A stretch of 41,983 nt of DNA from Rhodospirillaceae bacterium (GTDB lineage: Bacteria; Pseudomonadota; Alphaproteobacteria; GCA-2731375), in contig JABIRL010000367.1 in assembly GCA_018667855.1 (NCBI GenBank), positions 1 to 41,983 of the forward strand, in the 5' to 3' direction. This document shows positions 31,985 to 39,238 of the stretch, one piece after another (position 1 is the stretch's first letter; every line of letters begins with the position of its first letter). The notes beneath the pieces are model-generated. The model saw only the letters and a program-made list of their open reading frames with translations. It did not search any database and was not told the DNA's origin. The position numbers and the translations under genes are program-made.

Positions 31985-34399
31985 CTAACCCCGTAGCCGT
32001 TCGCCCTTGGGATCGAACAGGGGCTCCGTGATCAATACGGCGGGGCGTAAATCGCCAAGGATTTCGATCTCGAAGGCAGCGCCCGGCGCGATCATCTCGA
32101 CCGGCACGAAGCCAAGGGCGACACTCTTGCCCGCATAATGGGCGTAACCGCCGGAGGTGACGAAGCCGACAACCTCGCCATCTTTCCAGATCGGCTCGTC
32201 AGCCCAGACGTCGGCGTCTTCGGCTTCCACGACCAGAGTGACGAGACGCCGGTTCGGCGGGTTGTCCCGCTCCGCCAAGGCAGGGTCACGGCCGATAAAA
32301 TCACCCTTATCGAAGTTTATGAAGCGGTCCAGCCCGGTCTCGGCCGGCGTGTAGTCGGGTTTGTATTCCAGCAACCAGGAACCAAAACTCTTTTCCAGCC
32401 GCAGGGACATCATGGCCCGCATGCCGAAGGGGCGCAGATCAAACTCCTGCCCGGCATCGTTGAGAAGATGATACAGCGCCGCCTGATCAGCCTTGGCCAC
32501 GAAGATTTCATAGCCCAGGTCACCGGTATAGGAGACGCGGTTGACGATGGCCTGCAATTCGCCCACCGCCATTTCCCGCACGCCAAGAAAGGGAAAAGTT
32601 TCGGTCGACAGATCCTGATTGGTGATCCGGGCCAGCAGATCACGGGCCCGCGGCCCGGCGATCTGAAAGCCGATGCGTTCGTCGGATATATTGCGTAAAT
32701 CCACACCGGAGTTGGGCAGATGAGATTGAAACCAGCGCATGTGATAGGCCTGGGCGCCGTAGGAGCCAACGATCTGATAGCGACCCGCGCTGATGTGGGA
32801 AACGGTCAGGTCTCCGATCAGTTTGCCATTCGGATTCAACATGGGGCTCAAGGTAATGCGGCCCGGCTTCGGCATGCGGTTGGCCAAAATGTAACTCAGC
32901 CATTCTTCCGCACCCGCTCCCGTGACTTCGAATTTGGAAAAATTATGAATTTCGTTCAGGCCGACGGCGGTACGGACGGCGTGGCATTCCGACCCGACGA
33001 CCGCGAAGGCGTTGGATCGGCGAAAGCTGGGGATTTCGTATGGCTCTTCGCCGGTGGGAGCGAAGTAATTGACAACTTCCATGCCATGGGCGGCGCCAAA
33101 CACCGCGTTCTGTTCCTTCCAGATGTCATAGGCCGGCGTGGTGTGCAGGGGCCTGGCGGCGGGCAGCTCCTCGTTCGGGTAGGTGATGGCGAAACGGCGC
33201 TGGTAATTTTCCATCGCCTTCAGGCGGGTGTAGTCCTTGTTGGTATAGTCACCAAAGCGGGCCACATCCATGGCGAAGACGTCCGATGACGGCTCCCCCT
33301 CGATCATCCATTCCGCCACCGTGCGGCCCACGCCGCCGCCCTGGCTGAAACCGGCCATGACGGCGCAGGCGCACCAATACCCCGGCAGGCCCGGCATGGG
33401 CCCGACCAGGGGGTTGCCGTCGGGGGCAAAGGTGAAGGGACCGTTGATGACCCGCTTGATGCCGGCGGTCCCGAGGCAGGGATAGCGGTGATAGGCCTCG
33501 GCCAGGGGTACCTCGATCCGGTCCAGATTGTCGGGCAGCAGTTCGGCGCCGAAATCCCATGATGTGCCGTCCACCGCCCAGGGCTCGCAGGCCTGTTCAT
33601 AAATCCCGATCACCAGGCCCCGGCCTTCCTGGCGAAAATAGGTCTCTCCGGCCGGGTCCATGATGTGGGGCAACTCGCTCTCCCGCTCGTACACCTCGGG
33701 TATGTCGTCGGTCACCAGATATTGATGCTCCATGGGATGCAGGGGCAGATAGACCCCCGCCATGGCGCCCACTTCCCGTGCCCATAACCCGGCCGCGTTG
33801 ACCACGTATTCGCAATTTATGGTGCCCTGTTCCGTGACCACGTCCCAGCTGTCATCGGGCTTGCGCACCAGTTCCACGACCCGGTTGCGCAGGGAAATCT
33901 CGGCCCCGCCCTGGCGCGCGGCCTTGGCATAGGCCTGCGTTGTGCCGGATGGATCGAGATGGCCATCCAGGGGGTCGTACAGGCCGCCGACAATGTCATC
34001 GATATTCAGGACCGGGCACAGCTGCTTTATCTCTTCCGGCGTGACCAATTCGGTTTCCAGATCCATATGGCGGTGTTTGGCGCGCTCCGCCTTGAGGAAA
34101 TCCATGCGGTCGGGATCGGTCGCGATAGTCACACCGCCCACGTGGTGCAGGCCGCACGACTGCCCGGTCAGGGCTTCCAGCTCCCGATACAGGCGGATGG
34201 TGTAGCCCTGCAGCGCGGCGATGTTGGGATCGGCATTCAAGGTATGGAAACCACCCGCCGCATGCCACGTGGAGCCGGAGGTCAGCTCCGCGCGTTCGAC
34301 CAAAATCACATCATCCCAACCCAGTTTGGTCAGATGATAGAGCACGCTGCAGCCCACGACGCCGCCGCCAATAACCACCACGCGAGCCTGGGATTTCAT
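31985..34399 (-). CDS. FAD-dependent dimethylglycine/sarcosine dehydrogenase-like protein with GcvT domains
   Basis: An 804-residue two-part enzyme. The N-terminal half is a DAO-type FAD domain: VVVIGGGVVGCSVLYHLTKLGW, VLVERAELTSGSTWHAAGG (the His of this motif is the covalent FAD attachment site in dimethylglycine and sarcosine dehydrogenases), then HLDPSGTTQAYAKAARQGGAE. The C-terminal half is the folate-binding GcvT/aminomethyltransferase module (GYEIFVAKADQAALYHLLNDAG, FGMRAMMSLRLEKSFGSWLLEY). Such enzymes oxidise N-methyl groups and pass formaldehyde units to tetrahydrofolate. Start at the ATG at 34399, with GGAG upstream. Convergent with the BHMT-like gene, and consistent with glycine betaine -> dimethylglycine -> sarcosine. 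Whether dimethylglycine or sarcosine is preferred is not determinable. Confidence 0.92.
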   Translation of the reverse strand: MKSQARVVVIGGGVVGCSVLYHLTKLGWDDVILVERAELTSGSTWHAAGGFHTLNADPNIAALQGYTIRLYRELEALTGQSCGLHHVGGVTIATDPDRMDFLKAERAKHRHMDLETELVTPEEIKQLCPVLNIDDIVGGLYDPLDGHLDPSGTTQAYAKAARQGGAEISLRNRVVELVRKPDDSWDVVTEQGTINCEYVVNAAGLWAREVGAMAGVYLPLHPMEHQYLVTDDIPEVYERESELPHIMDPAGETYFRQEGRGLVIGIYEQACEPWAVDGTSWDFGAELLPDNLDRIEVPLAEAYHRYPCLGTAGIKRVINGPFTFAPDGNPLVGPMPGLPGYWCACAVMAGFSQGGGVGRTVAEWMIEGEPSSDVFAMDVARFGDYTNKDYTRLKAMENYQRRFAITYPNEELPAARPLHTTPAYDIWKEQNAVFGAAHGMEVVNYFAPTGEEPYEIPSFRRSNAFAVVGSECHAVRTAVGLNEIHNFSKFEVTGAGAEEWLSYILANRMPKPGRITLSPMLNPNGKLIGDLTVSHISAGRYQIVGSYGAQAYHMRWFQSHLPNSGVDLRNISDERIGFQIAGPRARDLLARITNQDLSTETFPFLGVREMAVGELQAIVNRVSYTGDLGYEIFVAKADQAALYHLLNDAGQEFDLRPFGMRAMMSLRLEKSFGSWLLEYKPDYTPAETGLDRFINFDKGDFIGRDPALAERDNPPNRRLVTLVVEAEDADVWADEPIWKDGEVVGFVTSGGYAHYAGKSVALGFVPVEMIAPGAAFEIEILGDLRPAVLITEPLFDPKGERLRG

Positions 34400-34471
34400 G
34401 CTGTCTCCATCCTGGCGCGGATGCGCCGTTTCCGCGTTTCCATTACCTCTCAATTAAGCTAGAAGAATGCC

Positions 34472-35182
34472 ATGTTGGTCAATGGGGCAGCTTTGGTGGC
34501 GCATCATTCGGGGGCTTTGTTCTGGCCGGAGCAATCCCTGTTGATGGTTGCCGATCTGCATCTGGAAAAAGGCTCCTCCCGCGCACCGCGAGGACGATTT
34601 TTGCCGCCCTACGACACGGCGGCGACTTTGCGCCGGCTACGGGAGGTCGTGGCGGAATTCGATCCGGCCACGGTGGCCTGCCTTGGCGACAGTTTTCATG
34701 ACTTGGATGCTGAAAATCGTTTAAGTCCGGGCAATGCGGCGGCCATTCAGGAACTGACGGGTTCCCGTGAATGGCTATGGATCGGCGGCAACCATGATCC
34801 CCGGCCACCGGCCTATTTGGGCGGTCAAGGCATGGGCGAAATCAACAGGGGGCCGCTAACTTTGCGCCATATGGCGGGCGGAGGGCTGGCCGGCGAGGTT
34901 GCCGGTCATCTGCATCCCAAGGCCAGTGTGCGCCTGCGGGGCCGGCGCCTCACCCGGCGGTGCTTTGTTACCGATGATTTGTGTCTGATCCTGCCGGCCT
35001 TCGGCGCCTATGCCGGCGGACTGGATGTGGCTGATCCGGCCTTCGGCGCTCTATTTCCCGGTCCCTTCCGGGTCTATCTATTGGGCCAGGACAAGGTTCA
35101 TGCCTTCCCGTCCCGTCGCCTTGCGGTTCATTCAGGCGAGGGTGATGTCATGCACAATCTAGCCCCCGAACAGCCGCGATAA
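34472..35182 (+). CDS. pdeM: PdeM, ligase-associated DNA damage response metallophosphoesterase
   Basis: A 236-residue calcineurin-like phosphoesterase of the PdeM group. Metal-binding motifs in order are ADLHLEKG (D-x-H), LGDSFHD (G-D), GGNHDPRP (G-N-H-D) and AGHLHPKASVRLRGRR (G-H-x-H). The phrase LEKGSSRAPRGRFLPPYDTAATLRRL after the first motif is typical of PdeM. Members usually sit with an Lhr-type helicase, an exonuclease-like protein and an ATP-dependent DNA ligase in a repair operon. None of these is here, so it is an orphan copy. It is divergent from the dehydrogenase gene (72 bases) and its last 24 bases overlap the convergent coiled-coil gene. Confidence 0.9.
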   Translation: MLVNGAALVAHHSGALFWPEQSLLMVADLHLEKGSSRAPRGRFLPPYDTAATLRRLREVVAEFDPATVACLGDSFHDLDAENRLSPGNAAAIQELTGSREWLWIGGNHDPRPPAYLGGQGMGEINRGPLTLRHMAGGGLAGEVAGHLHPKASVRLRGRRLTRRCFVTDDLCLILPAFGAYAGGLDVADPAFGALFPGPFRVYLLGQDKVHAFPSRRLAVHSGEGDVMHNLAPEQPR

Positions 35183-36172
35183 CAGGCCGCGCCGGGGTGG
35201 GTGATTTTCCTGTTGGGGCTCCCGTTCCCGTTCGCGTTCCTGCTGCCGCGGGCGTTCATGAATTGGTTCGGGCTCCCGTTGCTCCAATTGCTGGGACAGG
35301 CGCATGACCTTGCGTTCCAGGGGGGCCAGGCTAAGGCTGGCGCGTTCCGCTTTGGCTTCCGCCTCGCGCATACGCTCCTGAATGGGGCCGACCTCATCGC
35401 CCAGGTCCAGGGCCTCGAACTTGGCCTCGACGCTTTCTTCCAGCTTGCGGACTGTTTCCAGCACGGGCGCCATGGATTCCTCGATTTCCCCCCGATCCAC
35501 ACCGCCGCCCGCCGCCATGGGGCGTGAGCGTTGGTTCCTCAGGGATTCATCCAGGGCGTCCAATTTGGCCTCGACATTTTCTTCCATCCGCCGGACGCTT
35601 CTAACCATGGGGGCCATGGTTTCCTCAATTTCGTCCCGCTCGAATTCAGCGCTTTTACGGGACCGCGCTTCCTGCCGTTGAATGGACTCGTCCAGGGCCT
35701 CGAACTTGGCCCCGACGTTTTCCTCCAGCTTGCGGACGCTTTTGACCATGGGGGCGATGGTCTCTTCCATCTCGTCCCGATCCAGACCGCCGCCGGCTCC
35801 GCGGCTCTGAATTGTCTCGCCCAGGGCTTCAAAATCCTCTTCCAGTTTCCGCACACCCTGCAGCACCGGCGCGATGGTCTGTTTGATCTCGGCCCGGTCA
35901 AGACCGGCCTTTTCCTCGGACCTCTCGCTCTGTTTTTGTATGTGCTTGCCCAGGGCCCCGATGGCCTGTGCCAGTTCATTGAGCGGCAAGGCGGGTAATT
36001 GATTGCTGACCGGTGTGTCCGGTGATCCTTGAACAGATTGTTTCGCCGCATCCATAATGGCGCGGTTCAGCCATTCACCGATCGTCACGCCGGCACGACG
36101 AGCGGCGACCTTCGCCGCGACGCGGCATTCGGGACGGACACCTTTGACACTCCAGGGAGATTGTTGCGCCAT
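35159..36172 (-). CDS. PodJ-N-like protein with four tandem coiled-coil repeats
   Basis: A 337-residue protein of unknown function. The N-terminus (WSVKGVRPECRVAAKVAARRAG, then VTIGEWLNRAIMDAA, residues 7-42) matches the short helical motif that begins PodJ-like polarity proteins and SEL1-repeat relatives in alphaproteobacteria; it resembles a ribbon-helix-helix. Residues about 90-256 hold four related units built on D-R-x-E-[IM]-x-x-[ST]-[IM]-A-P-[MV] and V-R-K-L-E-E-x-x-x-A-K-F-E-A-L. Their AP pairs are at 101, 140, 187 and 235 (periods 39, 47, 48). A further coiled coil (260-300) follows, then a basic/Pro/Glu-rich stretch and the end RRGLLSRLFGG, a possible amphipathic or docking tail. It overlaps pdeM by 24 bases at the 3' ends. 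A structural or polar-localisation role is inference. Confidence 0.8.
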   Translation of the reverse strand: MAQQSPWSVKGVRPECRVAAKVAARRAGVTIGEWLNRAIMDAAKQSVQGSPDTPVSNQLPALPLNELAQAIGALGKHIQKQSERSEEKAGLDRAEIKQTIAPVLQGVRKLEEDFEALGETIQSRGAGGGLDRDEMEETIAPMVKSVRKLEENVGAKFEALDESIQRQEARSRKSAEFERDEIEETMAPMVRSVRRMEENVEAKLDALDESLRNQRSRPMAAGGGVDRGEIEESMAPVLETVRKLEESVEAKFEALDLGDEVGPIQERMREAEAKAERASLSLAPLERKVMRLSQQLEQREPEPIHERPRQQEREREREPQQENHPPRRGLLSRLFGG

Positions 36173-36187
36173 GAAATTTGAGCCTAT

Positions 36188-36219
36188 TCTAATACGAACT
36201 TAATCTAGTGCGAACCCAA
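36188..36219. promoter_or_regulatory. Two adjacent 16-base direct repeats in the promoter of the PodJ-N-like gene
   Basis: TCTAATACGAACTTAA (36188-36203) is followed directly by TCTAGTGCGAACCCAA (36204-36219); 12 of 16 positions agree and all four differences are transitions. On the minus strand they cover a possible sigma-70 promoter, TTCGCA (36209-36214), a 17-base spacer, then TAGAAT (36186-36191), ending 13 bases before the ATG at 36172. Tandem half-sites over a promoter suggest an operator. Evidence is the sequence pattern alone, and the leader would be very short. Confidence 0.4.
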
Positions 36220-36371
36220 ATTATGGTCCGCCAGCTGGTAATACTTCCTTAATGTAACTGCAAAAAATTCATGATGCAACATTTCTAATGAATATATAAA
36301 AACACTTTAAAAACAATTGTTTATTACGATTATCTCCAGTAGTGCCTTGGGTCATACCGCGAAATTGAATT

Positions 36372-37349
36372 TTATGTGCCAATTTGTGACACAACTGTGG
36401 AAAGAATTTTTTCCGGCGTGATCCGCAACAGATCCTCCAACGGCTTGGCATAGGAGATCGGCGCGCGGGGGGCGCCGAGCCGACGGATGGGCGCGATTAA
36501 TTCATGGGCCATATGCTCCGCGACCGTGGCCGCGATCTCGGCGCCAAAGCCGCCGACCTGAACCGCTTCATGCACCACCAAAAGCCGTTTGGTTTTTTCC
36601 AGCGAGGCGAAAACCATGTCCTGATCCCAGGGCCATAACGTACGCAGGTCGATGATTTCGATCCCGATGCCTTGCGCCGCCGCCAGCTCCGCCGCTTGGG
36701 CCGCGACCCCAACCATTTTCGACCAGGTGACAAGGGTCAGATCCTTGCCCTCCCGTGCCAGACGGGCGGCGCCAAGGGGGACCAGATAATCGTCTTCGTC
36801 CGGCACTTCGCCCTCCAGGGCCCAGTTATCCTTGTGCTCGATATAGATCACCGGGTCGTCACAACGTATGGCGGACTTTAGCATGCCCTTGTTGTCGGCG
36901 GGTGTGTAGGGCGCCGCGACAACAAGGCCCGGAATATGGGTGTACCAGGCCTCCAGCGATTGAGAGTGCTGCGCGGCGGATGACCGCCACATGCCGCTGG
37001 GCTGTCTGATGACCAAGGGCACCCTGGCCTGACCGCCGAACATGAACCGTGCCTTGGCCGCCTGGTTGACCATTTCATCCATGGCGCAAAGGGCAAAATC
37101 GGCAAAGCGCATCTCAACCACCGGGCGGGTCCCCGCCAATGCCGCACCGACAGAGGCACCCATGATGGTGGCTTCCGAAATCGGCGTATCGGCAATGCGT
37201 TCGGGGCCGAATTCTTCCAGCAACCCTTTATATTGGCCGAACACGCCGCCACGGCCCAAATCCTCGCCCAGGGCCCAGACCCGGCCATCCCGGCGCATTT
37301 CCTCGGCCACGGCCTGACAGCCGGCTTCCTGATAGCTGAGAACGCTCAT
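36372..37349 (-). CDS. 2-Oxoacid (acetoin/pyruvate-type) dehydrogenase E1 component, beta subunit
   Basis: A 325-residue transketolase-like E1 beta subunit. Family features are VWALGEDLGRGGVFGQYKGLLEEFG, then ADTPISEATIMGASVGAALAGTRPVVEMRFADF (with the TPP-activating Glu of this stretch), RVPLVIRQPSG, the HSQSLEAWYTHIPGL loop, and the C-terminal domain DLRTLWPWD and HEAVQVGGFGAEIAA. It overlaps the alpha gene by four bases (ATGA) and has GGGAGG upstream. No E2 acyltransferase or E3 gene follows: the next 200 bases are AT-rich and non-coding. The complex must borrow E2/E3 from elsewhere or act differently. Acetoin dehydrogenase (AcoB) and pyruvate or branched-chain enzymes cannot be separated here. 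Confidence 0.9.
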   Translation of the reverse strand: MSVLSYQEAGCQAVAEEMRRDGRVWALGEDLGRGGVFGQYKGLLEEFGPERIADTPISEATIMGASVGAALAGTRPVVEMRFADFALCAMDEMVNQAAKARFMFGGQARVPLVIRQPSGMWRSSAAQHSQSLEAWYTHIPGLVVAAPYTPADNKGMLKSAIRCDDPVIYIEHKDNWALEGEVPDEDDYLVPLGAARLAREGKDLTLVTWSKMVGVAAQAAELAAAQGIGIEIIDLRTLWPWDQDMVFASLEKTKRLLVVHEAVQVGGFGAEIAATVAEHMAHELIAPIRRLGAPRAPISYAKPLEDLLRITPEKILSTVVSQIGT

Positions 37350-38350
37350 GACCCTGCCTCCCAGACCGGTGCACCGATATCCTGAATATCATCATATGCA
37401 TGGGCCAGATCCGGATGATCGGCGGCGTCCGCTGTCTCTGATACCCGCCGCATCTCGCCCTCGGCGGCACTGTCAATGGCGGACAGCTCGTCATCGCTCA
37501 GGCCAAGGCGGCGCAGTTCCTCGCCGGCGCGTTTTAGGGGATCATGCCGCCATTGGTCCGCCGCGTGGTCCTGGTCCCGATACAGGGCCGGATCAACCGA
37601 TGTGTGCCCCTTTAGGCGATAGGTTCTGGCGCTCAGGAACAACGGCCCTCCGCCAGCCCGAATGCGCGGCACCAGATCACCCACCAGACCATCCACGGCG
37701 GCGACGTCGTTGCCGTCGATCTCGAATGCTTCAATACCCATACTCTCGGCCCTGGCATTGGCCCCGGCGCCGGCAGTGACCGCGTCGGAATGGGTGGTGG
37801 AGGCAAAGCCGTTCTGCTCACACACGAACAACACCGGCAGTTTGAAGATGGCGGCCCAGTTCAGGCCTTCCATGAAGGGGCCGCGGTTGATGGCGCCGTC
37901 GCCGAAAAAACAGACAACCACCCGGTCCTCGCCCAGCAATTTGGCGCCATGGGCCGCGCCGACGGCAATGGGGATGCCGGCCGCGACGACGCCATTGGCG
38001 CCCAACATGCCGACCTCGAAATCCGCGATATGCATGGAGCCGCCCTTGCCGCCGCAGGTGCCACCCTCCTTGCCGAATAATTCCAACATCATGGCGCCGG
38101 GATCGGTGCCCTTGGCGATGCAATGGCCGTGGCCACGGTGTGTGGTGGTAATCTGATCACTCAGGCGCAAATTGGCGCAGACGCCGGCGGCGATCGCCTC
38201 CTGGCCGATGGAAAGATGCACGGCACCGCCGATCTGGCCGGACAGTGAGGCCGCTTCGGCGGTCTCTTCAAAAGCACGGATACGGCGCATGGTACGATAG
38301 AGGTCGACCAGGCGGTCCCGGTCGATATTATGGCTGGAGTTGTTGGACAC
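37346..38350 (-). CDS. 2-Oxoacid (acetoin/pyruvate-type) dehydrogenase E1 component, alpha subunit
   Basis: A 334-residue TPP-binding E1 alpha subunit. It shows MRRIRAFEE, the GGAVHLSIGQEAIAAGVCANL stretch, TTHRGHGHCIAKG, and GGKGGSMHIAD. The TPP motif starts at GDGAINRG and ends at CEQN (G-D-G-x(~26)-N), and phosphorylation-loop-like TYRLKGHTSVDP follows. Start is a GTG at 38350 with GGGAG six bases upstream; longer frames extend into the divergent gene. It overlaps the beta gene. The length and GHGHCIAKG style resemble AcoA-type enzymes. It is 63 bases from the divergent SHG/ARIGD protein gene, which hints that both sides serve one pathway. Confidence 0.92.
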   Translation of the reverse strand: MSNNSSHNIDRDRLVDLYRTMRRIRAFEETAEAASLSGQIGGAVHLSIGQEAIAAGVCANLRLSDQITTTHRGHGHCIAKGTDPGAMMLELFGKEGGTCGGKGGSMHIADFEVGMLGANGVVAAGIPIAVGAAHGAKLLGEDRVVVCFFGDGAINRGPFMEGLNWAAIFKLPVLFVCEQNGFASTTHSDAVTAGAGANARAESMGIEAFEIDGNDVAAVDGLVGDLVPRIRAGGGPLFLSARTYRLKGHTSVDPALYRDQDHAADQWRHDPLKRAGEELRRLGLSDDELSAIDSAAEGEMRRVSETADAADHPDLAHAYDDIQDIGAPVWEAGS

Positions 38351-38393
38351 GTTTTTCTCCCACAAGTTTGGCGCACTTGTATCGGGTTTTTGG

Positions 38394-38405
38394 CTTCTAT
38401 AGAAG
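38394..38405. promoter_or_regulatory. Candidate operator palindrome between divergent TPP-enzyme units
   Basis: CTTCTATAGAAG is a perfect 12-base palindrome in the 63-base gap between the E1 alpha gene (minus) and the duplicated SHG/ARIGD gene (plus), nine bases before the latter's ATG. It overlaps that gene's ribosome site (AGAAGGG). A protein bound here could block both promoters or translation. It is short, so chance is possible. Confidence 0.3.
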
Positions 38406-38413
38406 GGCAGGCT

Positions 38414-39214
38414 ATGGATATTCAAATCGTCACGGCGGCCTCGGTCACCAAGCTGGGGCCGGAGCATGTGGACCAGGTTCTTATCGGCGGCAGTCATGGC
38501 GGCGTTTATGCCGGCTATCTGGCCGCCAAGGCGGGCGCCCGGGCCATTATCTTGAATGATGCGGGTGGCGGGCTTGATGGTGCTGGCTATGCCTCGATGG
38601 TTTATCTTGATGATCTGGGCCGGCCTGGCGCCACCGTATCCCACGACAGCGCCCGCATTGGCGATGGCGAGGACATGGCCCGGCGCGGCGTGATCAGCCA
38701 TGTCAATGAAGTCGCTGCCGCTTTGGGCTGCGCCGTGGGCCAAACGGCCATGGCCTGCGCCGAGGCCATGCGCGGGGCGCCCGCGCCGTCGGGCGAAGCA
38801 CCGGCATACGAAGAGGCGCGTTTTTTGTTTTCCGAGGAAGGCGAGAACCCGGCCATCTGGGGTGTTGATTCCGCATCATTGTTGCGGGCCGAAGATGCGG
38901 GGCAGGTGGTTCTGACCGCCTCCCATGGTGCGCTGTTGGGAGGCGAGGCGGCCTCGGCCATAAAATATGACGTCTTGGCCTGCGCCTTTAACGATGCCGG
39001 CGTGGGTATTGATAACATCGGTATCAGCCGCCTGCCGGCCCTGGATCAACGCAAGATCGCCGCCGTGACCGTCGATTGCCAGACCGCGCGCATCGGTGAT
39101 GCCCGTTCCATGTGGCAGACTGGCGTGGTGTCTCACTTTAACGAAGCCGCCGCCGCCCTGGATGTGGCCGCCGGCGACAGTCTGCAATCCTTCGCAAAAA
39201 AAGCCCGCCAATAA
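38414..39214 (+). CDS. Internally duplicated protein of unknown function (SHG / NDAG / ARIGD / SHxNE motifs)
   Basis: I do not recognise a named family for this 266-residue protein. It is made of two homologous halves (about residues 21-120 and 165-263). The same motifs return with a constant offset: SHG at 27 and 170, NDAG-x-G at 48 and 193, ARIGD at 80 and 225, and GV-[IV]-SH-[VF]-NE at 92 and 237, followed by AAAL. Each half looks like an alternating beta/alpha fold. The invariant Ser-His, Asn-Asp, Arg-x-Gly-Asp and His-Asn-Glu residues look like active-site or ligand-binding positions present in two copies. There is no signal peptide or membrane segment. ATG 38414 follows AGAAGGG. A TPP-dependent enzyme starts 24 bases downstream in the same direction and E1 alpha/beta are divergent, so a role in 2-oxoacid or related metabolism is possible but unproven. 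Confidence 0.8.
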   Translation: MDIQIVTAASVTKLGPEHVDQVLIGGSHGGVYAGYLAAKAGARAIILNDAGGGLDGAGYASMVYLDDLGRPGATVSHDSARIGDGEDMARRGVISHVNEVAAALGCAVGQTAMACAEAMRGAPAPSGEAPAYEEARFLFSEEGENPAIWGVDSASLLRAEDAGQVVLTASHGALLGGEAASAIKYDVLACAFNDAGVGIDNIGISRLPALDQRKIAAVTVDCQTARIGDARSMWQTGVVSHFNEAAAALDVAAGDSLQSFAKKARQ

Positions 39215-39238
39215 GTCCGACCGAGAGAGAGTTAAAGC

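Noticed and set aside
34414-34427. GGCGC-GGAT-GCGCC hairpin upstream of the DMGDH-like gene
   Set aside because: Such short GC hairpins are frequent in GC-rich DNA and it lacks context as a regulator or terminator.
35200-36000. Plus-strand open frames antisense to the PodJ-N-like gene
   Set aside because: They arise from the repetitive GC-rich coding sequence on the other strand and show no protein family features.
38351-38743. A longer E1 alpha reading frame starting near 38743
   Set aside because: The extra N-terminus is antisense to the duplicated SHG/ARIGD gene and has no E1 character; the GTG at 38350 has a good ribosome site.
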